Origin: Nemertoderma westbladi
Taxonomy: Eukaryota > Xenacoelomorpha > Nemertodermatida > Nemertodermatidae
Direction: 5' to 3'
DNA: 23,932 nt
NCBI GenBank assembly: GCA_032718475.1
Contig: JAUCBJ010000656.1
Coordinates: 1 to 23,932, forward strand
A program made the translations under genes and the position numbers. Positions 9,769-17,648 of this stretch are shown here, piece after piece. The notes under the pieces were generated by a model. It ran no database searches. It was given only the letters and a program-made list of their open reading frames with translations, and had not been told where the DNA came from. Positions within the stretch are counted from its first letter, which is position 1. Each line of letters begins with the position of its first letter.

Positions 9769-9911
9769 AAGGGAAGGGAAATATGTTTGTTGTGTTGGTT
9801 AGAAACAGAGTTATTGTTCTTTAATCTGATATTTTCCCCTAATATCCCCTCGTACATTAATTAAATTAATACACGTTGTTTGCTACCACTTTTTCAACTT
9901 TCTTCAATAAA

Positions 9912-10330
9912 ATTTTAAATATCTCTATTATATACGTGGGATTCGCCTGTCGCCATTATAATTCATAATATTTTTAAACATATTGATATTTTAAATAAAT
10001 TGACTTAAAAATAACAAATTGGTTCATATGCAATAAGTTCGTTCAACGTTCAACAGATTAGCTGGCTTACCGAATATTAGCCAAACAGCGTGTTGGATTA
10101 TTACACATTAAGTTCAAATACTTACATTATTGAATTGCTTACAACATTTCATTGGAAATATCGAAATGGGAAATGAAAAATATTTGAGGTGGATTTTCTA
10201 CAATTTGATTATATGAATCGAAAGTCTACCTTAGTAGACGAAGGTCTACGTTGATAAAGTTCAGCAATATTTTGGAATATGCTATACGAGCTGTATGACA
10301 AAAAAAGGTGATAGAAGCAGTTAGTGTTTG
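9912..10330. other. AT-rich intergenic DNA
   Basis: No gene, RNA or repeat is seen apart from a small inverted motif (AGTCTACCTTAGTAGACGAAGG near 10219, quoted only in part: AGTCTAC and GTAGAC). It ends where the minisatellites begin. Confidence 0.5.
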
Positions 10331-10564
10331 GTGTACCACAGATGGGTTTACCACAGACGGGTGTACCTCAGATGGGTTTACCACAGACGGGTGTACCACA
10401 GATGGGTTTACCACAGACGGGTGTACCTCAGATAGGTTTACCACAGACGGGTGTACCTCAGATGGGTTTACCACAGACGGGTGTACCTCAGATGGGTTTA
10501 CCACAGACGGTTGTACCTCAGTTGGGTTTACCACAGACGGGTGTACCTCAGATGAGTGTACCAC
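10331..10564. repeat. 30-bp minisatellite built from two related 15-mers
   Basis: About eight units alternate CCACAGACGGGTGTA and CCTCAGATGGGTTTA. The two halves are clearly related, so an ancestral 15-mer was duplicated and the dimer then amplified. The period is a multiple of 3, so several stop-free frames result (VPQMGLPQTG, TDGFTTDGC and similar). These are not convincing genes. Confidence 0.9.
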
Positions 10565-10610
10565 TGCGGCCGATAATGTGTTGTAAATATTCGGCAATAA
10601 ATATTTAAAT

Positions 10611-10850
10611 TGTACCACTGTGTCCTGCAGACGGTTGTACCTCAGATGAGTGTACCACTGTGTCCTGCAGACGGTTGTACCTCAGATGAGTGTACCACTG
10701 TGTCCTGCAGACGGTTGTACCTCAGATGAGTGTACCACTGTGTCCTGCAGACGGTTGTACCTCAGATGAGTGTACCACTGTGTCCTGCAGACGGTTGTAC
10801 CTCAGATGAGTGTACCACTGTGTCCTGCAGACGGTTGTACCTCAGATGGT
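10611..10850. repeat. 40-bp minisatellite, six near-identical units
   Basis: Each unit contains TGTACCACTG, TGTCCTGCAG, ACGGTTGTAC and CTCAGATGAG in that order. It is evidently derived from the adjacent 15/30-bp repeat by adding the PstI-containing TGTCCTGCAG block. The copies are almost identical. A diverged copy of the same sequence reappears at about 12101-12150. Confidence 0.95.
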
Positions 10851-11133
10851 TATGCGAACTTTGTTCCAATTAAGGTAGTTCAACTGCGAACTTTGTTCCA
10901 ATGGTTGCGAACTTTGTTCCAATGGTTGCAAACTTTGTTCCAATGGTTGTGAACTTTGTTCCAATGGTTGCGAACTTTGTTCCAATGGTTGCGAACTTTG
11001 TTCCAATGGTTGCGAACTTTGTTTCAATGGTTGCGAACTTTGTTCCAATAAATGTGAAATTTGTTCCAATAGATGCGAACTTTGCTCCAATGGATGCGAG
11101 CTTTGTTCCAATAGATGCGAACATTGTTCCAAT
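10851..11133. repeat. 21-bp minisatellite, forward orientation
   Basis: About 13 units of GCGAACTTTGTTCCAATGGT plus one T are present, diverging toward the right end. The same repeat occurs in the opposite orientation at 11622-12055. Confidence 0.95.
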
Positions 11134-11621
11134 TACCTTTTTTTAATAAATTACCTTTGATATTTCAATTACATAATGATATAATTATAATAAATTGTAG
11201 GCAATATATAATAATGTTTTGGCAGTCAGGAAGCATTAGGGTACTTTTAGAAAGATAAGGAACACGTCTGTGCTAATTGGCCAGTTAAACAGACTGACAG
11301 GAATCAACATGGGGCAATATTACACTGAAGCTGTCTACCACTACTGTCTCGATTCTTAATTAATAAATATGCCGTCAGGGTCTAGCAATTTTCAAAAAGG
11401 TACGTTTAGACTTCAACCGTGTGATAATGATCAGAACCAAACTTGTCGATTCTCTGTAAAGAGAATCTAAGTAGAGTTTCAACTGAACTCTCTTAAGTGT
11501 CTACACCATACGTCTCACTCTCGGGTCTCACTAGGAAATAGTTGGTATATATTCGTTTCGTAATCGAAATATCTTGTTGTTATTCTTATGTTAGTAATTT
11601 AAACCTAAGGGGTAGGGTTCA
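11134..11621. other. Spacer between the inverted 21-bp arrays, with tandem hairpins
   Basis: This is unique-looking AT-rich DNA without a convincing ORF. It contains a perfect 8-bp hairpin closed by a GNRA-type loop (GATTCTCT-GTAA-AGAGAATC, 11448-11467). Directly after it is a second hairpin AGAGTT/AACTCT (about 11473-11491, loop TCAACTG). Confidence 0.6.
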
Positions 11622-12055
11622 TTGGAACAAAAGTTCGAATCCTATTGGAACAAAGTTCGTAACTATTGGAACAAAGTTCGCAACTATTGGAACAAAGTTC
11701 GCAACTATTGGAACAAAGTTCGCATCCTATTGGAACAAAGTTCGCAACTATTGGAACAATGTTCGCAACTATTGGAACAAAGTTCGCAACTATTGGAACA
11801 AAGTTCGCAACTATGGGAACAAAGTTCGCAAATATTGGAACAAAGTTCGCAACTATTGGAACAATGTTCGCAACTATTGGAACAAAGTTCGCAACTATTG
11901 GAACAAAGTTCGCAACTATGGGAACAAAGTTCGCAAATATTGGAACAAAGTTCGCAACTATTGGAACAAAGTTCGCAACTATTGGAACAAAGTTCGCAAC
12001 TATGGGAACAAAGTTCGCAAATATTGGAACAAAGGTCGCAACTATTAGAACTAAG
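11622..12055. repeat. 21-bp minisatellite, reverse orientation
   Basis: About 20 units of TTGGAACAAAGTTCGCAACT plus one A are present. This is the reverse complement of the array at 10851-11133. A sub-pattern is visible: units with GGGAACAAAG and CAAATATTGG recur every few copies, so a higher-order block has itself been duplicated. The long ORFs across it are period artefacts. Confidence 0.95.
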
Positions 12056-12790
12056 TTCGTAAGACATGACGGTACTTTGGGTAACGACGGTGAGGGTCCG
12101 GGTGCACCACAGACGGATGTCCTGTAGACGGTTGTACCACATTCGTGTATCACTACAGTACAACGGGTGTTCCACCGACTGGTGTTTCGGCAGATGTTAA
12201 ATCAACTATATACGGGGTTTCCACATTGAAACATCATTTAAAGATTACTTTTACAGTTTTAATGAATAAATGAGAAGATTCGGTTTCGAGATAGACGTAC
12301 CCACACTCTTCGAAATTCCATCCACTTTAAATTGCCTTATAAATTACAGATATTGATGTTTAGCAAATATTCTACTAAGCTGGGTCCGAAATATTAAATA
12401 TGAAAAGGTGATTGCTCTTATCTTTGAATGACTCCAATGATTACTGACGATGACCCATCTGTTCTCTCAATTATTAATAGGTTATAATAATAAACCGTAT
12501 ATTATATATGCCCTACTATATGCTAAATATGCGGTACAGTTTCAATTTGTAAATATCATGGAAAGCTTTTAATGTAGATCAGTGCTACAATGTAGGCCTA
12601 CTCGTTTTAGGTGTGTGGGGCCCTACTTACCCCATATTAGCGAGCACAATACATGAGCCGCACACAGGCAATAAAGGGAATCGAATTTACATTGTAATCT
12701 CATTGATTGTTTACGGTCCTCCTTGAGGGATTTACACTAAACTGCTCAACATTTCACACGCCCCCTCCACTGCCATATAAAACTGAATAA
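12056..12790. other. Degenerate minisatellite edge, then AT-rich intergenic DNA
   Basis: 12101-12180 holds diverged copies of the CACAGACGG/GGTTGTACCAC repeats in the same orientation as those at 10331-10850. From 12181 to 12790 no gene or RNA is recognised. Confidence 0.5.
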
Positions 12791-12832
12791 TTTATTTTAA
12801 AATATATGACGACGGAGATTACAATTTTTATT
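12791..12832 (-). terminator. GPx poly(A) signals
   Basis: Two AATAAA hexamers on the minus strand (12827-12832 and 12791-12796) lie 66 and 102 nt beyond the SECIS candidate. They would give a 3' UTR of about 1.0-1.1 kb. Confidence 0.5.
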
Positions 12833-12897
12833 ACTATTATATAATATATTCTAATACAATTATTACTATTCTGTCGCAATGAAACATCAATATAACC

Positions 12898-12984
12898 AGC
12901 AAACAAATCCCCTGCACGGTATTTCGAGAAACGTCTCCATTAGAATGGTTTCGACAATTTCTGTCATAAGCTCGTCTACTTGCT
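12898..12984 (-). other. Candidate SECIS element (form 2-like) in the GPx 3' UTR
   Basis: Read on the minus strand, helix I pairs AGCAAGTAGA (12984-12975) with TTTGTTTGCT (12907-12898), 10 bp including wobbles. The kink-turn quartet is ATGA (12967-12964) opposite CGAA (12926-12923), giving tandem G.A pairs. Helix II pairs AGAAATTGTC (12962-12953) with GACGTTTCT (12935-12927), with one bulged U. The apical region has unpaired GAAA on the 5' side, so the required AA is present, under a mini-helix CCAT/ATGG. That arrangement is the hallmark of form 2 SECIS. It lies about 870 nt after the stop of a gene with a Sec-position TGA and before AATAAA. The weak point is the large internal loop (7 and 15 nt) between helix I and the quartet. 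Confidence 0.65.
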
Positions 12985-13852
12985 AAATGTTAAATATTGA
13001 CATAATAATGAACTACTGTACTCTATAATAGTATTGATAACAATGAAAATAACACCTACTGTTAATACCAACACCAACACATCCCACAACAAGGAATATA
13101 TAGATGGTATTGTTTTGCTCTTGGATTCTTTATAAAATTTTAAATCGGAAAATTTTTTTGAAAATTTTTGTAAGATAATAGACCACTAGACATCTCATAA
13201 ACATGTATTAAAAGTAAACGCATATGTAGCCAATATGATTCATGATTTAAATTAATTATAAACTACTTACCGGTACTGAAATACGATAATTACACAGATA
13301 CACAACGACGGTTTCCGAATTTGATAAGATGTTAAAATAGCTGAGATAATAGATATTATTTTGAAAATATAAGTAAATTATACCACTTAGTCTTATTCAA
13401 TCTAAATTCTTGATAGTGCTCTAATGTTAAATAATATGTTCTAGAATATTTTAAAATAAGTAGCTTTGCGCTGAAGCCGATTCCTAACTTAATTTCGGGT
13501 TTTGGTCGCGTGGTACCGGTACCACAAACAAAACTTACAAGTTTCATCTCGACAGCCTTAAATGACACAAATTATGTGGGGCCAAACTTTGTGGAGCCAA
13601 TATACAACATCCCAGAACACTGAATAATTAGTTATTCTCTTGTATCTATCTGGTTTATACATATGGAGAATGAATAAAAATTGCCTAGTCTGCCACCATT
13701 ACACACTAAAAACTATTTTGTTATGGAAATCCAAATCAACTTTATATTATTATATAACATACACGATGATGTAAATATTTTATAGTACTGCTATTTTTCA
13801 TCCGGAATGCGTAGAATGCTCTGTGTATGGGTGGTTCGGTTCGTAGTACGGC

Positions 13853-16092
13853 TTACAGTGTCGAATGTGGAATTTTCTCATTTAGTAGATATTTAATGTC
13901 GTATTCAATATCCTTTGGCTCTATGGGGGGGTCGTACCTCTTGAATGGTGTTCCTTGTTTATCGACAAGGAACTTTGCAAAGTTCCAATCAACTTCTGGA
14001 CCGGATTTCCCAACCAGACTGTTCTGGAGACACTTCCAGAGAGGATGGGCGCCCGGTCCAATAACTTCAATCTTACTGAACATATCAAACTTTACTCCAA
14101 ATTGTTGTACAAACTTCTTTATTTCGGAGTTTGTTCCGGGCTCCTGCTCTCCAAATTGGTTGCATGGGAACGCCAGGATACTCAACCCCTAAATGAAACA
14201 AAGAAATGAAAGATGGATGACATTGATGAAATGTATTAAGAAATTTAATTTATATCTAAGAGCAGTCCAGTAATCAACAAAATAATAACACTCCCTTTTC
14301 CTTTTGAATGAATGACGCTATTTTTGAAATGTGTTAATAATGATGATGTTATGTAAAACAAACACTATTGATGGATGATGGTGTGATTAATAAACCATCC
14401 ACTTACACCATGTCCTGGAATATAGTGTCCTTATTCTGGTACATGGACACCACCCCCAAATTTTTCTACAAATCGTATTGAGATTGCATGAAATTTAAAA
14501 CAGAGTTAATTTCATCTCCCCCCTCCTTAGTGGGTGAGGCAGAATTTTTAATTTTGCGTTCGTTCTAAGCATATCGAAGTTGTGTACTAAAACAGATAAC
14601 ATCATTTTACAATGCTACCAATTATAATAAATAGGAGATTAGATGGATTTTGATTAGCAAATTCTACAAGTCTCTCAATTATTTTGATAGATATCAGCTT
14701 GAGTTAATATGAACAGAGTTGACTACTTTATAAGACTGACTATCTGATGGTGAGTCCAGTAAGTTTAATGAGCTGTGCGCTGCAATGCACAAGATTCTGT
14801 ATAATTATATATAGCAGGCCAGGCCGAAATTATTAATATCTTAATCATATGGGAGATAAAATGTAATGGAAATCGCCCATGTGAAGAATACCAGGATTTC
14901 ACTTTTCGGTCGACTTTTTATTGGAATTTTATATATGAAGATTTTTTATTTATATTAATTTATCTTTATTAAGTGTTTTATAGCGCTTATTTCTGTCTTA
15001 TAACCTGTACATATACTAATTCGTTTATTGTTTTGGTTAGATTCAGCCCTTCTGTAACCTGTGGTTTTGTGAAAACCTGGTATTCTTCACATGGGGGTAA
15101 CTGCAAAGTGAAATATAACGGCAGAAAGTCTGGTATTCTTCACAAGGGCCATGGAAATACTATATAAAGCTTAGGAGGCCGTTTGAATCCTCAGTCTTTG
15201 AATATCCGGAAGGCTATGCTATACTATGCTATGCTATGCTTTGCTATGCTATGCTATGCTATGCTATGCTATGCTATGCTATGCTATGCTATGCTATGCT
15301 ATGCTATGCTATGCTATGCTATGCTATGCTATGCTATGCTATGCTATGCTATGCTATGCTATGCTATGCTATGCTATGCTATGCTATGCTATGCTATGCT
15401 ATGCTATGCTATGCTATGCTATGCTATGCTATGCTATGCTATGCTATGCTATGCTATGCTATGCTATGCTATGCTATGCTATGCTATGCTATGCTATGCT
15501 ATGCTATGCTATGCTATGCTATGCTATGCTATGCTATGCTATGCTATGCTATGCTATGCTATGCTATGCTATTCAATGCTTTACATTTTTCGTAAATCTC
15601 CACAATCGGGTAAAGCCTGGAATATTATGTTAATTTTGGATATAATTATTATATATATACATAATTATTATAACTTATATAGTATTATTATATATATATA
15701 TCTTATATAATATTATGGTGCTTAAGTATAGTCTAATATTCTGGTAGGGTAGATTGGGTAGTACAACTGGTACTTAATTTTACATTTTTACTGTGGACCT
15801 TAATTTTATTTAATAATATATGCCAGCTAGACTGGCGCCGTGCGCTTGTCTTGGCGCGAGACCAAAAAAATAGAGAACAACATTCCCATCGATTCTAAAG
15901 TTTATCATTGTTGTAACTTACCCGATCGCCATAGGTGGAGTGCAGGTCCACCAGTTGCTGGTAGTTTGATTCAGTATATTTTCAGTAACTCGCCACATTG
16001 ACAATTAATATAACATTTCCTCGGTATCTCTCAAAATTAACCAGTTCTCCATCGATGTTCTTCGCAGAAAATGAAAAGCAGTTGCCCCCCAT
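13853..16092 (-). CDS. Phospholipid-hydroperoxide glutathione peroxidase, selenoprotein (GPx4-type), two coding exons
   Basis: The coding sequence is the complement join of 15922-16092 (57 codons) and 13853-14188 (111 codons plus TAA), 168 residues; GPx4 cytosolic forms are about 170. The start is ATG at 16090-16092 (MGGNCFSFSAKNIDGE). The intron 14189-15921 is phase 0, with donor GTAAGT and acceptor TTTAG. Exon 1 has NVASY followed by an in-frame TGA at residue 37, where GPx enzymes carry selenocysteine. Exon 2 begins GLSILAFPCNQFGEQEPG and holds the other tetrad residues: Gln72, Trp125 and Asn126 (DWNF). It reduces lipid and other hydroperoxides using thiols. It lacks the tetramer loop of GPx1, so it should be monomeric and GPx4-like. 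A further 5' non-coding exon is possible, since CACAG precedes the ATG closely. A SECIS candidate is at 12898-12984. Confidence 0.93.
14189..15214. other. GPx intron, 3' part, with a small inverted repeat
   Basis: This is non-coding. An inverted repeat of 27 bp pairs 14876-14902 with 15069-15095 around a 166-bp centre; the core is CCTGGTATTCTTCACATGGG. A third partial copy lies at 15130-15148. It looks like a small MITE remnant. Nothing else is recognised. Confidence 0.5.
15215..15572. repeat. (ATGCT)n pentanucleotide satellite, about 71 copies
   Basis: The 5-bp unit repeats almost perfectly for about 355 bp in the GPx intron. Every plus frame reads Met-Leu-Cys-Tyr-Ala repeats without stops, which are not genes. 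Array length in a read or assembly of this kind is uncertain. Confidence 0.97.
15745..15870 (+). mobile_element. LINE/SINE 3'-tail fragment related to LINE-A, in the GPx intron
   Basis: The end of this segment resembles the LINE-A 3' end: a TTTTTACTG stretch, then hairpin GCCAG/CTGGC (15822-15826 with 15832-15836, loop CTAGA), a second hairpin GCGC/GCGC (15842-15845 with 15854-15857), and an A-run at about 15863-15870. It is on the strand opposite to GPx. Its 5' part is lost or diverged. A short related stretch (GTACAAtcTGGCACTTAATT) also occurs near 16447. Confidence 0.55.
15982..15984 (-). other. In-frame TGA read as selenocysteine
   Basis: On the minus strand the codon follows NVASY and precedes KYTESNYQQLVDLH, exactly where GPx4 has NVASQ-Sec-GKTEVNY. 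The frame is conserved on both sides, so this is recoding rather than a nonsense mutation. Confidence 0.9.
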
Positions 16093-16812
16093 ATTTTACT
16101 GTGTAAATAAGTTATCTTATAAATTTGAAGTGTGTCTTAATTAATTAATACATAGATAGTATTTAATAACATTAATAAAATATGAATAAATAAAGAAACG
16201 ATGAAACTTCTAGATTTCTCACTTTTTTTTTATAGTTATAAGTTGGTAGATTAAGTTTGCTAAAAGATTAACCATCCCAATCAAAGCAAGCAAAATCTAA
16301 TCTATCTAATCAAGGTGTAATCTAGAACATTTATAATTATACTTGTTTTTATTAAAATCCATTTCGATGCCCAGACTTATAAAAAAAAGTATCGTACTGG
16401 GAAATGGAAAACATTCGATTTTGCCATGTAGTGATTATTCCTTGGCGTACAATCTGGCACTTAATTTTACAATAATAGACGTTTTAATAGGGACGAGTGT
16501 TCCATGAAGCAAGGAATTAATGTACAAGCTTCTCGCATATGTACTGTATGTTTGCATGAGATGTTATAGCCACTTGTTTGGTGCCAATGAAAGGATAAGG
16601 TAGTTGTTTAATACTAAAGTGCTACCTACCCTATCGCCCCGCCATCGTGATGCCATGGATATATGAATGATATTCGTTATTCGGTTTCGAGAAATCCCAC
16701 TGAATTCTACTGGAAACATATTTGAAACCAAGTTAACGGTAGATCGACACCCGAAAACCAATTTGATGTCTGACTTAGTAGGCCTAATGATTTTATTTAT
16801 TTATTTTAAAAT
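16093..16812. other. Upstream region of GPx; no further gene seen
   Basis: This is AT-rich DNA that should hold the GPx promoter and perhaps a 5' non-coding exon on the minus strand; a CACAG acceptor-like site lies at about 16099-16103. No TATA box or clear regulatory motif could be assigned. Confidence 0.4.
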
Positions 16813-16940
16813 TCATAGTTGTTAATTACTGAATGGGACGATGATGGATGAATAAACAGCAACAAACCATCAGCCACAAGCATAAAATCAAGCAATACCA
16901 GCACAGAGCGACACAAAATGAAATTAAAATTAAACAAAAT

Positions 16941-16993
16941 TGAGTTTCGGCCGGCATCAGGCCTCGTCAGACGCAATGCCACGTGCGTGACAC
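16941..16993 (-). ncRNA. Hammerhead ribozyme (type III layout), left arm
   Basis: On the minus strand: cleavage triplet GTC (16991-16989), stem I ACGCA/TGCGT (16988-16984 with 16975-16971), core CTGACGA (16970-16964), stem II GGCC/GGCC (16963-16960 with 16952-16949), and core GAAAC (16948-16944). All invariant positions (CUGANGA, GAAA, UH) are present, with the usual G10.1-C11.1 pair. Loop 1 contains GGCAT and loop 2 ATGCC, which are complementary as in natural hammerheads stabilised by loop-loop contacts. Stem III is weak: A-U and G-C next to the core, then a mismatch. Confidence 0.8.
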
Positions 16994-17121
16994 TAGATAC
17001 AGAAAGGCCTAGCCTAAACTGTAATAGTCAGTTTGACTATTTTTACTGTTGTGTTTTGGTCTTGTCAGTGTACTGCCATTTGCATACACTTTTTACAGTA
17101 GACTAGGCCTTTCTGAATCCA

Positions 17122-17174
17122 GTGTCACGCACGGGGCAGTGCGTCTGACGAGGCCTGATGCCGGCCGAAACTCA
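17122..17174 (+). ncRNA. Hammerhead ribozyme (type III layout), right arm
   Basis: On the plus strand: GTC with predicted cleavage after C17126, stem I ACGCAC/GTGCGT (17127-17132 with 17139-17144, loop GGGGCA), CTGACGA (17145-17151), stem II GGCC/GGCC (17152-17155 with 17163-17166, loop TGATGCC), and GAAAC (17167-17171). The core is complete. GGCA of loop 1 is complementary to TGCC of loop 2. Stem III has only two contiguous pairs. Stem I is one pair longer than in the left copy because both sides differ there. Confidence 0.82.
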
Positions 17175-17535
17175 ATTTAGTTTAATTTTATTTTCATTTT
17201 GTATCGCTCTGTGCTGGTATTGCCCGATTTTTTCTTGCGGCTGATGGTTTTTTACTGTTTATTCATCCATCGTCCCATTCAGTAATTAACAACTATGCTG
17301 TAAAATGGATGTCAAACATGACATCTAATTTTATAATTCAATTTTAGATTTGTTACCAGTTATTAGCAAGTGTTTTATCTAAAAGCCTCCGTTCGGTTTT
17401 TCTACAGCTGTAAGGAAGCATAGCCCTGCCCTGTAAGCACAACTTAGTAGGCTAAATCTGATCGAATTTGAGTCAGGTTTTCTAAATCGTACACAGCAGA
17501 CACATGCTTTATTAATTTAACGGATATCATTACAC

Positions 17536-17648
17536 TGTATGTAATAATGCAAAGGGTTTATGTACTGGTATGGTAATGTTGGACCTACAAAAGGCATTCG
17601 AATCCGTTGATCATGAAATTTTACTTGGTAAAAATTATGCTTCACTGT
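17536..17648 (+). pseudogene. Remnant of a CR1/L2-like reverse transcriptase (motif A)
   Basis: In one plus frame the segment reads TGMVMLDLQKAFESVDHEIL and stops at 17646-17648. The LDLQKAF-(D/E)-(S/T)-VDH signature is motif A of CR1/L2/Jockey-type RTs. No further RT motifs follow in this or another frame, so this is an old fragment. It belongs to a family distinct from LINE-A (LDIQSAFDNVD) and LINE-B (VDFKKAFDSIH). Confidence 0.75.

Larger units (their letters stand above)
16813..17300. mobile_element. Palindromic MITE-like element with a hammerhead ribozyme in each arm
   Basis: Arms of about 205 bp (16814-17022 and 17095-17297) are nearly perfect reverse complements around a 72-bp centre. 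They run from CATAGTTGTTAATTACTG at the left outer end to its complement at the right, and meet near AGGCCTAG. TAAAAT at 16807-16812 and 17301-17306 may be a 6-bp target-site duplication, but it is low-complexity. There is no protein-coding content. Each arm contains a hammerhead motif, so the element carries one ribozyme on each strand. Confidence 0.85.

Noticed and set aside
11628-11645. GTTCGAATCC resembling a tRNA B box
   Set aside because: It is a variant unit of the 21-bp repeat; no A box, acceptor stem or anticodon arm around it.
10331-12055. Regular repeats with apparent spacers as a CRISPR array
   Set aside because: The units are contiguous minisatellites with no unique spacers, in an animal genome.
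10226-12175. Several 80-180-codon ORFs across the 15-, 21-, 30- and 40-bp repeats
   Set aside because: Repeat periods divisible by 3 create open frames on both strands; flanking sequence is not coding-like.
12945-12970. CTTATGA ... GAAAC as a hammerhead core
   Set aside because: Essential G5 is U, stem II does not pair next to A9, and no GUH with stem I is present; the same bases fit the SECIS better.
13540-13560. ATGA near 13544 (minus) as a SECIS core
   Set aside because: The following bases form a simple AAACTT/AAGTTT hairpin without the AA-loop and GA quartet.
13356-13568. 70-codon minus-strand ORF
   Set aside because: It falls inside the inferred GPx 3' UTR and has no recognisable domain.
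13741-13802. ATGA near 13798 (minus) as a SECIS core
   Set aside because: ATGA pairs directly with TCAT in a plain hairpin; no tandem G.A quartet.
14805-14830. GGCCAGGCCGAAAT as stem II plus GAAA of a hammerhead
   Set aside because: No CUGANGA before it and only a 1-nt loop.
15183-15710. Met-Leu-Cys-Tyr-Ala repeat ORFs
   Set aside because: They are products of the ATGCT satellite in the GPx intron.
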